DNA of 64,000 nt from Asaia platycodi JCM 25414 (lineage in GTDB: Bacteria; Pseudomonadota; Alphaproteobacteria; Acetobacterales; Acetobacteraceae), in contig NZ_BAKW01000007.1 in the NCBI RefSeq assembly GCF_000614545.1, forward strand, positions 1 through 64,000. The letters are read 5' to 3'. Made by a program: the position numbers and the translations under genes. The notes beneath the pieces were generated by a model. The model did not search any database and was not told the DNA's origin. It was given only the letters and a program-made list of their open reading frames with translations. Below, piece after piece: positions 47,779 to 55,318 of the stretch (within the stretch, counting starts at the first letter, position 1; each line of letters starts with the position of its first letter).

Positions 47779-50295
47779 ATGTTCACAAAACGAAGAATAC
47801 TTGCGGCAGCGACCCTTCTCTCCCTTCCTTTCGGGTTCACTTATGCTCAGGCTGCCACCCAGCCGGCTGAACAGACGACGCCCAAAGCGAAAAAGACCGC
47901 CACAGCCCATAGCAGGACGTCGATCGGCTCAGGCCAGGCTCTGGCTTCGGTTCCGAAAATCCGCACACGCAAGGCCCGCGATGCGAGCGGCGACAGCGGT
48001 GAATCCGTCATTGTGACCGGCACTCATGCGTTCAACCGCAAGGCGCGGGACAGCGCTGTGCCGGTAACGGTCGTTTCTGCTGCCACACTGCGTCGTTCGG
48101 GCCAGCTCAACCTTGCCGATGCCATCACGCGTGTCGATCCGTCGATTACGGTCACAGCCAATGGCGCCGATGCCGGGGCGCTGACCTCCGCAATTCGTAT
48201 GCGTGGTCTCAACCCGAACGAAGTGCTGGTGCTGGTCGACGGCAAGCGTCGCAATACGACCGCCAATATCTATGCCGATAACGGTCCGCAGCAGGGCTCG
48301 ACGCCCGTCGATCTGAACATGATCCCGGCAGGGGCCATCGATCACATTGAAATTCTGCGTGATGGCGCAGCCGCACTTTATGGGTCGGATGCTATTGCGG
48401 GCGTTGTGAACATCATCACCAAGAAGACCAATCATGGGATCAACACCGTCGCTCAGACCGGCGCCAATGCGTATAACGGCGATGGCTGGCAGTATCTGAT
48501 CGGCGCCGATGGCGGTCTGAAATGGGGCAATGACGGCTTCGTTCATCTGAGTGGTCAGGTCTATCACACCGATCACTGGGTCTCGAACCTCAAGAGCACC
48601 AACGATCATCGCTGGACTCCGACTTCGAGCTGGCCTGCGAACTCGAACAAGATTCTCTCCAACCCCGAGGAGACGCGCGAAAATCTCTCCATCGAATGGG
48701 GCAAGGGCATCACGGAAGGCATCGAGACCTATGGTCTGATCACCTATGCCCATCGTCACTCCGAGGCCTATGAAAACTATCGTACCCCCACCGTGGCACC
48801 GAGCGCCTTCCCTTATGGGTTCTCGCCGCTCGAGACCATTGAAGAGAATGATTTTCAGGCCAATCTGGGCATCAAGGGCGATAATCTCTTCGGCTTCAGC
48901 TGGGATCTGAGTACGCTCTACGGTCAGGATGACGACGATATCGGGAACAAGAACACCTTCAACCCGAATTACTACAAGGCGTATGGCTTCTCGCCGACCA
49001 CCGTGCGTGCCCAGAGCTATTCGCTCGCCCAGTGGACCAGCAATTTCGACGCGCGACGCAATTTCCGTATTGCCGATGTCGTGCCGATGACGCTGGCCTT
49101 CGGAGCCGAGCATCGCCTCGAGATGTACAAGATCAAGGCGGGCGAGCCGGCCTCGTATGAGCTGGGCGGCACGCAGGGTTTTGCCGGTCTTACGCCGCAG
49201 AATGCAGGGCAGTGGCAGCGTAACATCTGGGCTGGTTATCTGGACGGCGATTTCCACCCGCTGCCGCACTGGGATCTCGATTTTGCCGGGCGCTTCGAGC
49301 ATTACACCGACATGGGTAACACCGAGAACGGCAAGGTCACGACGCGGTACGACATCACCAGCAAGCTGGCGATCCGTGGCACGATCAGCAACGGTTTCCG
49401 TGCGCCGACCATGCCCGAGCAATATTATTCGGCGCTCAACGTGTCGCCGACCGGTGCTTCGGGTCTCCTTCAGACGGTTGGCGCTGCTGGCCAGACTATC
49501 GGTGCCCAGCGTCTGAAGCCTGAGAGATCGACCAGCGCCGAGGGTGGTATTATTGCCGAGCCGCTCAAGGACTGGCACGTCTCGGTTGACGTCTATCAGA
49601 TCAACATCCGCGATCGCATTATCGGCTCGGCTACAGTCAATGGTCAGACCGCGCTGGACGCCATCGCCCTTACCGGCGTCAATCTGCCGAGTGGGATCGA
49701 GCTGGACAACGTGACGGCGAATTACTTTGCCAATGTGGCCAGCACGCGTACACAGGGGCTCGATCTGCAATCGGATTATCTGCTGCATCTGCATCGCTTC
49801 GGGACGCTTAATCTCAGCGCGATGCTCAACCTCAACCGCACGCGCATCAGCCACATCAATACCAATGCTTTCGGCGATCCTGCCGCGAATGCCCAGACGG
49901 TGGGTTATCTCACCACGGGTTCACCGCGCAGCAAGCTGATCCTGAACGCTTACTGGACCTATCACCAGTGGGACGTGAACCTGCGTCAGACCCGTTACGG
50001 CGAGACCAAGTCGCTGATGACCTATGAAGATCTGGCTCCGGCTGCGCTCAAATACTCCAATACTGAATGGGCCGAATTCAAGAACACCCCGACCTGGCTG
50101 ACCGATCTTGAAGTTGGTTATCGCTTTACCGAGCACTGGCACTTCGCTATCGGCGCGAACAACATCTTCAACCAGCGCCCGCGTCACGTGAACCCGACAC
50201 TTAATTATCTGGGGCCGAAGATTTACGATACCGACTCGTCTGGTGTCCCGATTTATGGCGCCTATTACTACGGTCGCCTGAACGCGACGTTCTGA
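47779..50295 (+). CDS. TonB-dependent outer membrane receptor
   Basis: 838 residues, intact frame. A signal peptide (cleavage near TYAQA) is followed by a basic linker, the TonB box region ESVIVTGTHAF, a plug domain (SGQLNLADAITRVDPS, RGLNPNEVLVLVDGKRRN, ILRDGAAALYGSDAIAGVVNII) and a 22-strand barrel ending RLNATF with terminal Phe. Members import siderophores, vitamins or carbohydrates; the ligand is unknown. The ATG follows GGAGA. Confidence 0.95.
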   Translation: MFTKRRILAAATLLSLPFGFTYAQAATQPAEQTTPKAKKTATAHSRTSIGSGQALASVPKIRTRKARDASGDSGESVIVTGTHAFNRKARDSAVPVTVVSAATLRRSGQLNLADAITRVDPSITVTANGADAGALTSAIRMRGLNPNEVLVLVDGKRRNTTANIYADNGPQQGSTPVDLNMIPAGAIDHIEILRDGAAALYGSDAIAGVVNIITKKTNHGINTVAQTGANAYNGDGWQYLIGADGGLKWGNDGFVHLSGQVYHTDHWVSNLKSTNDHRWTPTSSWPANSNKILSNPEETRENLSIEWGKGITEGIETYGLITYAHRHSEAYENYRTPTVAPSAFPYGFSPLETIEENDFQANLGIKGDNLFGFSWDLSTLYGQDDDDIGNKNTFNPNYYKAYGFSPTTVRAQSYSLAQWTSNFDARRNFRIADVVPMTLAFGAEHRLEMYKIKAGEPASYELGGTQGFAGLTPQNAGQWQRNIWAGYLDGDFHPLPHWDLDFAGRFEHYTDMGNTENGKVTTRYDITSKLAIRGTISNGFRAPTMPEQYYSALNVSPTGASGLLQTVGAAGQTIGAQRLKPERSTSAEGGIIAEPLKDWHVSVDVYQINIRDRIIGSATVNGQTALDAIALTGVNLPSGIELDNVTANYFANVASTRTQGLDLQSDYLLHLHRFGTLNLSAMLNLNRTRISHINTNAFGDPAANAQTVGYLTTGSPRSKLILNAYWTYHQWDVNLRQTRYGETKSLMTYEDLAPAALKYSNTEWAEFKNTPTWLTDLEVGYRFTEHWHFAIGANNIFNQRPRHVNPTLNYLGPKIYDTDSSGVPIYGAYYYGRLNATF

Positions 50296-50314
50296 TCGGA
50301 TATCAGCTGGTGCA

Positions 50315-50334
50315 GGGGCCGATTCTCCGGCCCC
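50315..50334 (+). terminator. Hairpin after the TonB receptor gene
   Basis: GGGGCCG and CGGCCCC form a 7-bp stem with a 6-nt loop. No immediate T-run follows, so this is a weak terminator candidate. Confidence 0.4.
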
Positions 50335-50400
50335 CGTGAGTGCATCATGTTTTTCAGGGTTGCCCCTGACCGGGCTGGTGCCAAACCAGTCCGGTTCTTC

Positions 50401-51243
50401 TCATCCGAGTGTCGCGCTCAGATGATCAATGAATTGGGCAGCCACGCGCCCCGAGCGGCCGCCGCGTTCCATGGCCCATTCCAGTGCGTGGCGATGCAGG
50501 GCCTCCTTGGAGATTTCAAGCTTGCGATGGGCGGCATAGCCATCGACGATGGCAAGATAGGTCTCCTGATTGCAGCCATGCACGCCGATCCAGAGCCCGA
50601 AGCGGTCTGACAGTGAGACTTTTTCCTCTACGGCTTCCTGCGGGTTGATGGCGCTGCCGCTCTCGTTTTCCATCATGTCGCGCGGCATCAGATGGCGCCG
50701 GTTCGAAGTGGCGTAAAACAGCACATTCTCCGGTCGTCCCATGATACCACCATCGAGAACCGATTTGAGCGATTTGTAATCGGCGTCCTGCGTCTCGAAA
50801 GAGAGATCATCGCAGAACACGATACAGCGTCGGGGCTGGGCGCGCAGAATATCCAGAAGTCGGGGCAGGGTGGAGAGATCGTCGCGCTGGATTTCGATCA
50901 GAACCAGTGCGTGGGGATGCGCTCGATTGGCTTCGGCAAAGCAGGCTTTGACTAGCGAGGATTTGCCCATTCCTCGCGCACCCCAGAGCATGACGTTATT
51001 GCCGCTTCGGCCCGCCGCGAAATGACGCGTATTTTCAAGCACAAGCCTTGTCTGTCGGTCGATACCGCGCAGCAAGGAGAGATCGACCCCCTGAACCTGT
51101 GCGACGGCGCGCAATGTCGCGGCGCTGCCTTGCCACATGAAGGCGTCGCTGCCTTCGAGGGTCGCCGGGCTGGCGGGAGCGGGAGACAGGCGCTCGAGTG
51201 CGCTGGCGATGCGCTCGAGTTTTTCGATCAGAACGACGTCCAT
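50401..51243 (-). CDS. DUF815-family AAA ATPase
   Basis: 280 residues. Walker A WGARGMGKSSLVKA lies near residue 90; Walker B is RCIVFCDDLSFE; and NVLFYATSNRRHLMPRDMM and SLSDRFGLWIGVH are typical of DUF815 proteins. Their function is unknown; they resemble AAA+ loader-type ATPases. Divergent from yajC. Confidence 0.92.
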   Translation of the reverse strand: MDVVLIEKLERIASALERLSPAPASPATLEGSDAFMWQGSAATLRAVAQVQGVDLSLLRGIDRQTRLVLENTRHFAAGRSGNNVMLWGARGMGKSSLVKACFAEANRAHPHALVLIEIQRDDLSTLPRLLDILRAQPRRCIVFCDDLSFETQDADYKSLKSVLDGGIMGRPENVLFYATSNRRHLMPRDMMENESGSAINPQEAVEEKVSLSDRFGLWIGVHGCNQETYLAIVDGYAAHRKLEISKEALHRHALEWAMERGGRSGRVAAQFIDHLSATLG

Positions 51244-51365
51244 GGGTGTGTCCCTTGCTCCGTGACTATGCTTGACGAGCGGGCGCGACCTATTATGGTC
51301 CGGGCCAATCGGGCTGGCTTTCGGGCGCGTCCGGTCCCTTATCTATCGACATATGGAAGAAACGC

Positions 51366-51680
51366 ATGCTCGCCAACAGCGGGATTATCTCATTCCTCCC
51401 GATGATCCTCGTGTTCGTCGTGTTCTATTTCGTGCTCATTCGCCCGCAGCAGTCGCGCCAGAAAGAGCTCAAGGCCCAGCTCAATGCCCTGCGCCGTGGT
51501 GACCGCATTGTGACCAGCGGTGGCATTATTGGTACGGTGCAGCTTTCACGCGACGGCACGAAGGAGATCGAGGTCGAGATCGCTCCCGGCGTGAAGATCC
51601 AGCTGATGCGTGAAAACGTGTCGCAGGTTCTGACCAGCACGGCAAAGCCTGCCAATGACGGTGCCAAGGCTGCCAAGTAA
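51366..51680 (+). CDS. yajC: Preprotein translocase subunit YajC
   Basis: 104 residues with one N-terminal membrane helix (ISFLPMILVFVVFYFVLIRPQQ) and the YajC signature RPQQSRQKELKAQLNALRRGDRIVTSGG. It joins SecDF in supporting Sec export. Unlike the common order, secD does not follow; a terminator does. Confidence 0.94.
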   Translation: MLANSGIISFLPMILVFVVFYFVLIRPQQSRQKELKAQLNALRRGDRIVTSGGIIGTVQLSRDGTKEIEVEIAPGVKIQLMRENVSQVLTSTAKPANDGAKAAK

Positions 51681-51717
51681 TTCTGGCCTCGACGTTAGAT
51701 CCGGGTACCAGAAACAG

Positions 51718-51750
51718 AAAAACCGGCCTCCGCGAGGAAGCCGGTTTTTT
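51718..51750. terminator. Terminator between yajC and sodB, bidirectional
   Basis: AAAAACCGGC and GCCGGTTTTT arms with an inner CTC/GAG pairing and an asymmetrical bulge; T-rich tracts lie on both sides, so it can serve yajC and the convergent sodB. Confidence 0.82.
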
Positions 51751-51767
51751 GTTGACCCGTTGCGGGA

Positions 51768-52397
51768 TCAGGCGGAAAGCAGTTCCGCCTCGGCGAACTC
51801 GTAATTGGCGAGCTTGTCGAGATAGTTCGTGATGTAGTCCGGACGACGATTGCGGAAGTCCAGATAATAGGCGTGCTCCCACACATCGAGGCCGAGCAGC
51901 GCGCGTCCCTGGCCTTCAGCGAGCGGGTTCGAGCCATTGGGGGTCTTGGTGACGGCGAGCTTGCCATCGGCGCCAAGAACGAGCCATGCCCAGCCCGAAC
52001 CGAACTGCGAGATCGCAGCCTGCTTGAAGGCGGCCTTGAACGCATCGAGACCACCCAGATCGGAATCGATCTTGGCGGCGAGCTTAGAGGGTATCTGACC
52101 GCCATTCGGGGCAAGGTTCTTCCAGAACAGGATATGGTTCCAGTGCTGACCCGCATTGTTGAAGACAGGAGCCTGAGCGGCGTCGCCCTTCACGGCGAGA
52201 ATGATTTCTTCGAGGCTCTTGCCCTGAAGCTCCGGCTTGGCTTCGACAAAGCCGTTCAGCGCCGTGACATAGGCCTGATGGTGCTTGCCGTGATGCAGCT
52301 CAAGGGTTTCCTGGCACATGCCCGAAGCGGCAAGGGCGCTGGTCTGGTAGGGGAGGGACGGCAGTTCGAAAGCATGGTGCGTCTCCTGGACTATCAT
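51768..52397 (-). CDS. sodB: Superoxide dismutase (Fe/Mn family)
   Basis: It dismutates superoxide to O2 and H2O2. Metal ligands are visible: His in LELHHGKHHQAYV, His in NNAGQHWNHILFW, Asp and His in LLGLDVWEHAYYLD. The product has 209 residues. Residues choosing Fe or Mn are not decisive by eye. No signal peptide, so a cytosolic enzyme, useful in strongly aerobic acetic acid bacteria. Confidence 0.94.
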   Translation of the reverse strand: MIVQETHHAFELPSLPYQTSALAASGMCQETLELHHGKHHQAYVTALNGFVEAKPELQGKSLEEIILAVKGDAAQAPVFNNAGQHWNHILFWKNLAPNGGQIPSKLAAKIDSDLGGLDAFKAAFKQAAISQFGSGWAWLVLGADGKLAVTKTPNGSNPLAEGQGRALLGLDVWEHAYYLDFRNRRPDYITNYLDKLANYEFAEAELLSA

Positions 52398-52483
52398 GGT
52401 GGGGACAAAGCGGAGCTGCTTGGTCTCCCAAGGCAGCTATGTTGCCAGACGGGTTTCGTCAACCCGTCGGGGCCCGACGGTGA

Positions 52484-53374
52484 TCACGCTTTTCCGGAAG
52501 GATCCGGCTGGTGCACCACACTCTTTTCGATCGCGCCGAGCAAGGCCGCGTAATCGTCATTGGCGTGGCGTTTGCTGGAGAGCGCGAGGGCCTGATCAGC
52601 AACAGCAATAGAAGGGCAGAAGCTGTGTGTGCTGCGCGCTGCCGAAACGAGCAACCCCATATCCTTCGACATCAGGCGTGTCGGAAACTGGGCGGTGAAA
52701 TCGCCGCGTTCGGCACCGGCCAGTTTGCGCTTGTGATGAGGTGAGATCACCGCGACCTGCGCAAGGGCCTCATAGAGCATTGCGCGATCCAGACCGCTCG
52801 ACAGTCCGTATCCGACAGCCTCGGCAATGACATTGAGCGTGGCTCCCATGATACCGTTGATGACGAGTTTGAGCCGCGTTCCTGCGCCGACCCCTCCTGC
52901 ATGAATGCTCAATTTGCCGATGGCGCTCAATACAGGACGAGCGGCCTCAAGGTCGTCATGTGACGCGCCAACCAGCATGACAAGCTCGCCCTTCTCGGCT
53001 TCAGGGGTGCTTCCTGACATCGGAGAATCGACAAAGCGCAATCCCGTGCTCTGCGCGAGAGCGTGCAGCTTGTCGGTCGCTTCTGGCGAAATCGTACTGG
53101 TATTGAGAACGAGCGTGCCAGCGCGGGCTCCGGCAAGGATCCCTTCATCGCCTTCGACCGATGCAAAGACCGCGGCGTCATTAGGTACGCAGAGGATGAG
53201 AATATCCGATTGCGCTGCAAGTGTGGAGGCCGTTTTCACCACGGGCGTCTGTGCATCCTGTTGTCGGCCCGACGGCGTATAGGCGCTCACGCCGAAACCG
53301 GCCTTTCTGAGGTTTTGCCCCATGAGAGCGCCCATGGCGCCGTAGCCGACAAAGCCGATCTGTTGTCCAGTCAT
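52484..53374 (-). CDS. NAD(P)-dependent beta-hydroxyacid dehydrogenase
   Basis: The Rossmann motif GFVGYGAMGALMGQNL, the substrate-binding DSPMSGSTPEAEKGEL and the catalytic Lys region GAGTRLKLVINGIMG place it with 3-hydroxyisobutyrate/tartronate-semialdehyde/glyoxylate-succinic-semialdehyde reductases. The last motif KDMGLLVSAA is also typical. Length about 296 residues. The start at 53374 (MTGQQIGF) is preferred over 53383 because the purine-rich AAAAGG is too close to the latter. Substrate not assigned. Confidence 0.9.
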   Translation of the reverse strand: MTGQQIGFVGYGAMGALMGQNLRKAGFGVSAYTPSGRQQDAQTPVVKTASTLAAQSDILILCVPNDAAVFASVEGDEGILAGARAGTLVLNTSTISPEATDKLHALAQSTGLRFVDSPMSGSTPEAEKGELVMLVGASHDDLEAARPVLSAIGKLSIHAGGVGAGTRLKLVINGIMGATLNVIAEAVGYGLSSGLDRAMLYEALAQVAVISPHHKRKLAGAERGDFTAQFPTRLMSKDMGLLVSAARSTHSFCPSIAVADQALALSSKRHANDDYAALLGAIEKSVVHQPDPSGKA

Positions 53375-53447
53375 TCTCGTCATACCTTTTCACGCATTGT
53401 GCTGCTGACTAAAGCACCGACGTGACACAGGTTGCGCGCCCGAAGGA

Positions 53448-53908
53448 CTAAACCGACAGCGCCGCTCCGAGAGCGGGGGGTATTTGTGCAAGTAGTGCTG
53501 CTATTGTGTCAATATGTTTCCCTTGCGCGGCGGGGAGGTTGGCCAGCACCAGCCGTCAGGCAGGGCGGTCATTTTGCCGGGGCGGAAAGGAACGCGAGTC
53601 CACCCCATGCCATAGGCACTGATGGTGGAAAGATGCGCTGCAACACCGAACGTGATCACCAGTTTCAGGTTGGTTAGGGATGCAAGCAACTCGCCCAGGC
53701 TAATTGCTTCGACATCCTGCATCGCAGAACGGATCGACCAGTCCGACCGCGCTCTTTCGAGATGATGAAAGACGATCCTCGTATCAATTATTCGGACGCT
53801 CTGCCGGCACATTTGTGTCTCTATTCCGTCCCGCAGGCCTGGTGAGACTTCGGCGAGACTTACGACGAGAATGCAGGCCTTCTCGTGGCCGGAAGCTGTT
53901 CTGTCCAT
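53448..53908 (-). CDS. Unrecognised protein, possibly uracil-DNA glycosylase-fold related (probable frameshift)
   Basis: The open part (53501-53908) gives 135 residues. Reading on after one missing base near 53556 gives GLVLANLPAAQGKHIDTIAALL to a stop at 53448, which looks protein-like. The segment NLKLVITFGVAAHLST...VPFRPGKMTALPDG resembles the strand-helix before motif B of family-4-like uracil-DNA glycosylases, but the catalytic HPSR-type motif is absent. No convincing ribosome site precedes ATG 53908. It lies 32 bp after the NYN gene. It may be a decayed or diverged gene. Confidence 0.4.
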
Positions 53909-53940
53909 ATCGAAGCGGTCATCGAGCCTGAAGAAGCGTA

Positions 53941-54546
53941 TCAGTCTTCAAGGTCGTCATCGGTTACGATATCAGCTGGGTGACGTACCGGGGCGGAGCG
54001 TGTTCTGGCTGGGGCATCGCCCTGGCGTCGCGTGAATTCACCTGCGATGTCGCCCAGCTCGATGAACTGATCGACCTGACGGCGTAAATCGTCACCGATG
54101 AGCGACGGAGAGGAACGCAGGGACGATACGGCTGTGACGCGTACACCACGCCGCTGAATGGCCTCTACGACGCGGCGAAGATCGGCATCACCACTGAAGA
54201 TCACGGCATGATCGATCCGGTCAGCGAGCTCCATGAGGTCGACTGCAAGCTCGACATCCATGTTGCCCTTCAACCGGCGTCTGCCGGTCTGATCGGTGAA
54301 TTCCCGGGCGTTCTTGGTAACCAGCATGAAACCGTTATAGGCCAGCCAGTCAGTCAGGGGTTTGAGTGGCGAATACTCCTCGGTTTCCGGGATTGCGGCA
54401 TAATAATAGGCGCGCAATAGTTTTGTATTTGTTTTGAAATAACGCAGCAATCTTCTGTAGTCTACTTCAAATCCAATAGTCTTGGCGGTATAATATAGGC
54501 TCGAACCATCTATAAATACGGCAGTTCTCTCATTTTTATCGAGCAT
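53941..54546 (-). CDS. NYN-domain (LabA/DUF88, PIN-like) protein
   Basis: 201 residues. The NYN nuclease-like fold has acidic residues in VFIDGSSLYYT (Asp), KGNMDVELAVDLMELA (two Asp) and FSGDADLRRVVEAIQRRG (Asp pair), the usual metal-binding set. Such proteins are thought to act on RNA. A charged C-terminal tail follows. Divergent from rpoZ across an intergenic region with a palindrome. Confidence 0.9.
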   Translation of the reverse strand: MLDKNERTAVFIDGSSLYYTAKTIGFEVDYRRLLRYFKTNTKLLRAYYYAAIPETEEYSPLKPLTDWLAYNGFMLVTKNAREFTDQTGRRRLKGNMDVELAVDLMELADRIDHAVIFSGDADLRRVVEAIQRRGVRVTAVSSLRSSPSLIGDDLRRQVDQFIELGDIAGEFTRRQGDAPARTRSAPVRHPADIVTDDDLED

Positions 54547-54567
54547 CTTTTACCTATCGCAGAAAAA

Positions 54568-54592
54568 CTGTGACGTTTAGCGGTTGTCACAG
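54568..54592. promoter_or_regulatory. Palindrome upstream of the NYN gene
   Basis: CTGTGAC (54568-54574) and GTCACAG (54586-54592) are perfect inverted repeats with 11-nt spacing, flanked by A-runs. On the minus strand TTTTT follows, so it could be an attenuating hairpin in the NYN leader; alternatively a regulator binds it. The TGTGA/TCACA halves recall CRP/FNR sites, but the spacing is too long for those. Confidence 0.45.
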
Positions 54593-54828
54593 AAAAAATA
54601 ATCTCAAACTGTGGTTTAACGAATTCTGAACCGAGAATACAGCAATATCATTGCTTTATCGCCACTTGTCATCTTATCGTCCCCGTCGCTTTTGTTGGTC
54701 TGCCAATCCGCATTCGTTGCACTTGTGTCCGCAGCGTGGTCCGATAGAGGGAATGTTTGCTCGGAACGGGTATTTGTGATAGCCGATGCAATTCTCGTGG
54801 ATCTGCGTATATTGGTTGGGAAAAGTTT

Positions 54829-55227
54829 ATGGCACGCGTAACCGTTGAAGACTGCATCGAAAAGGTTCCGAACCGCTTCGAGCTCGTTCTCCTTGCTGCG
54901 CAGCGCGCCCGCGGCCTTTCACGCGGCGAGGAAATGACTCTCGAACGCGATAACGACAAGAACCCGGTGGTTGCCCTGCGCGAAATCGCAGAAGAAAAAG
55001 TCAATCTGGGCGCGCTCAAGGACGGTATCGTACGTTCCCTTGCCCGTGCGCCTGAGCCTGAGCCGGTTGACGAAGAGGTCATGGATCTCATTCCGACCGA
55101 TCAGAATATTTTCGGTCTGCAGGATGTTTCTACCGAGGAAGAGCATGCCCATATGGCGGAGACGATGTCCCCGGCCGAGCTGGAAGCGTCCTTTGAAGCG
55201 GAATTCGGAGGGCGCGGCCGCCGCTAA
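54829..55227 (+). CDS. rpoZ: RNA polymerase omega subunit
   Basis: RpoZ aids folding and assembly of beta-prime. The ATG at 54829 gives [24 protein letters not shown], the standard N-terminus, then [10 protein letters not shown] and [11 protein letters not shown]. 132 residues with an acidic C-terminal extension. Followed by a terminator and rsh, the common alphaproteobacterial arrangement. Confidence 0.96.
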   Translation: MARVTVEDCIEKVPNRFELVLLAAQRARGLSRGEEMTLERDNDKNPVVALREIAEEKVNLGALKDGIVRSLARAPEPEPVDEEVMDLIPTDQNIFGLQDVSTEEEHAHMAETMSPAELEASFEAEFGGRGRR

Positions 55228-55234
55228 TCTCTTG

Positions 55235-55270
55235 CGATACCGGGCCTTTTTGTGGTCCGGTATCGTTTCT
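55235..55270 (+). terminator. Rho-independent terminator after rpoZ
   Basis: CGATACCGGGCC pairs with GGTCCGGTATCG (one G-U) around a T-rich loop and is followed by TTTCT. Confidence 0.85.
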
Positions 55271-55318
55271 GCGCCTGACGAAATCCGGGCCTGATCGAAA
55301 CTGGGAGAGAGCACCGGC

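Noticed and set aside
47929-49854. A 641-codon open frame on the minus strand
   Set aside because: It is exactly antisense to the TonB receptor gene, has low-complexity Arg/Gly/Ile composition and no family motif. Such long shadow frames are expected in GC-rich DNA.
54568-54592. CRP/FNR site
   Set aside because: The half sites fit, but their 13-bp inner distance (TGTGA to TCACA) is far from the 6-bp (CRP) or 4-bp (FNR) spacing.
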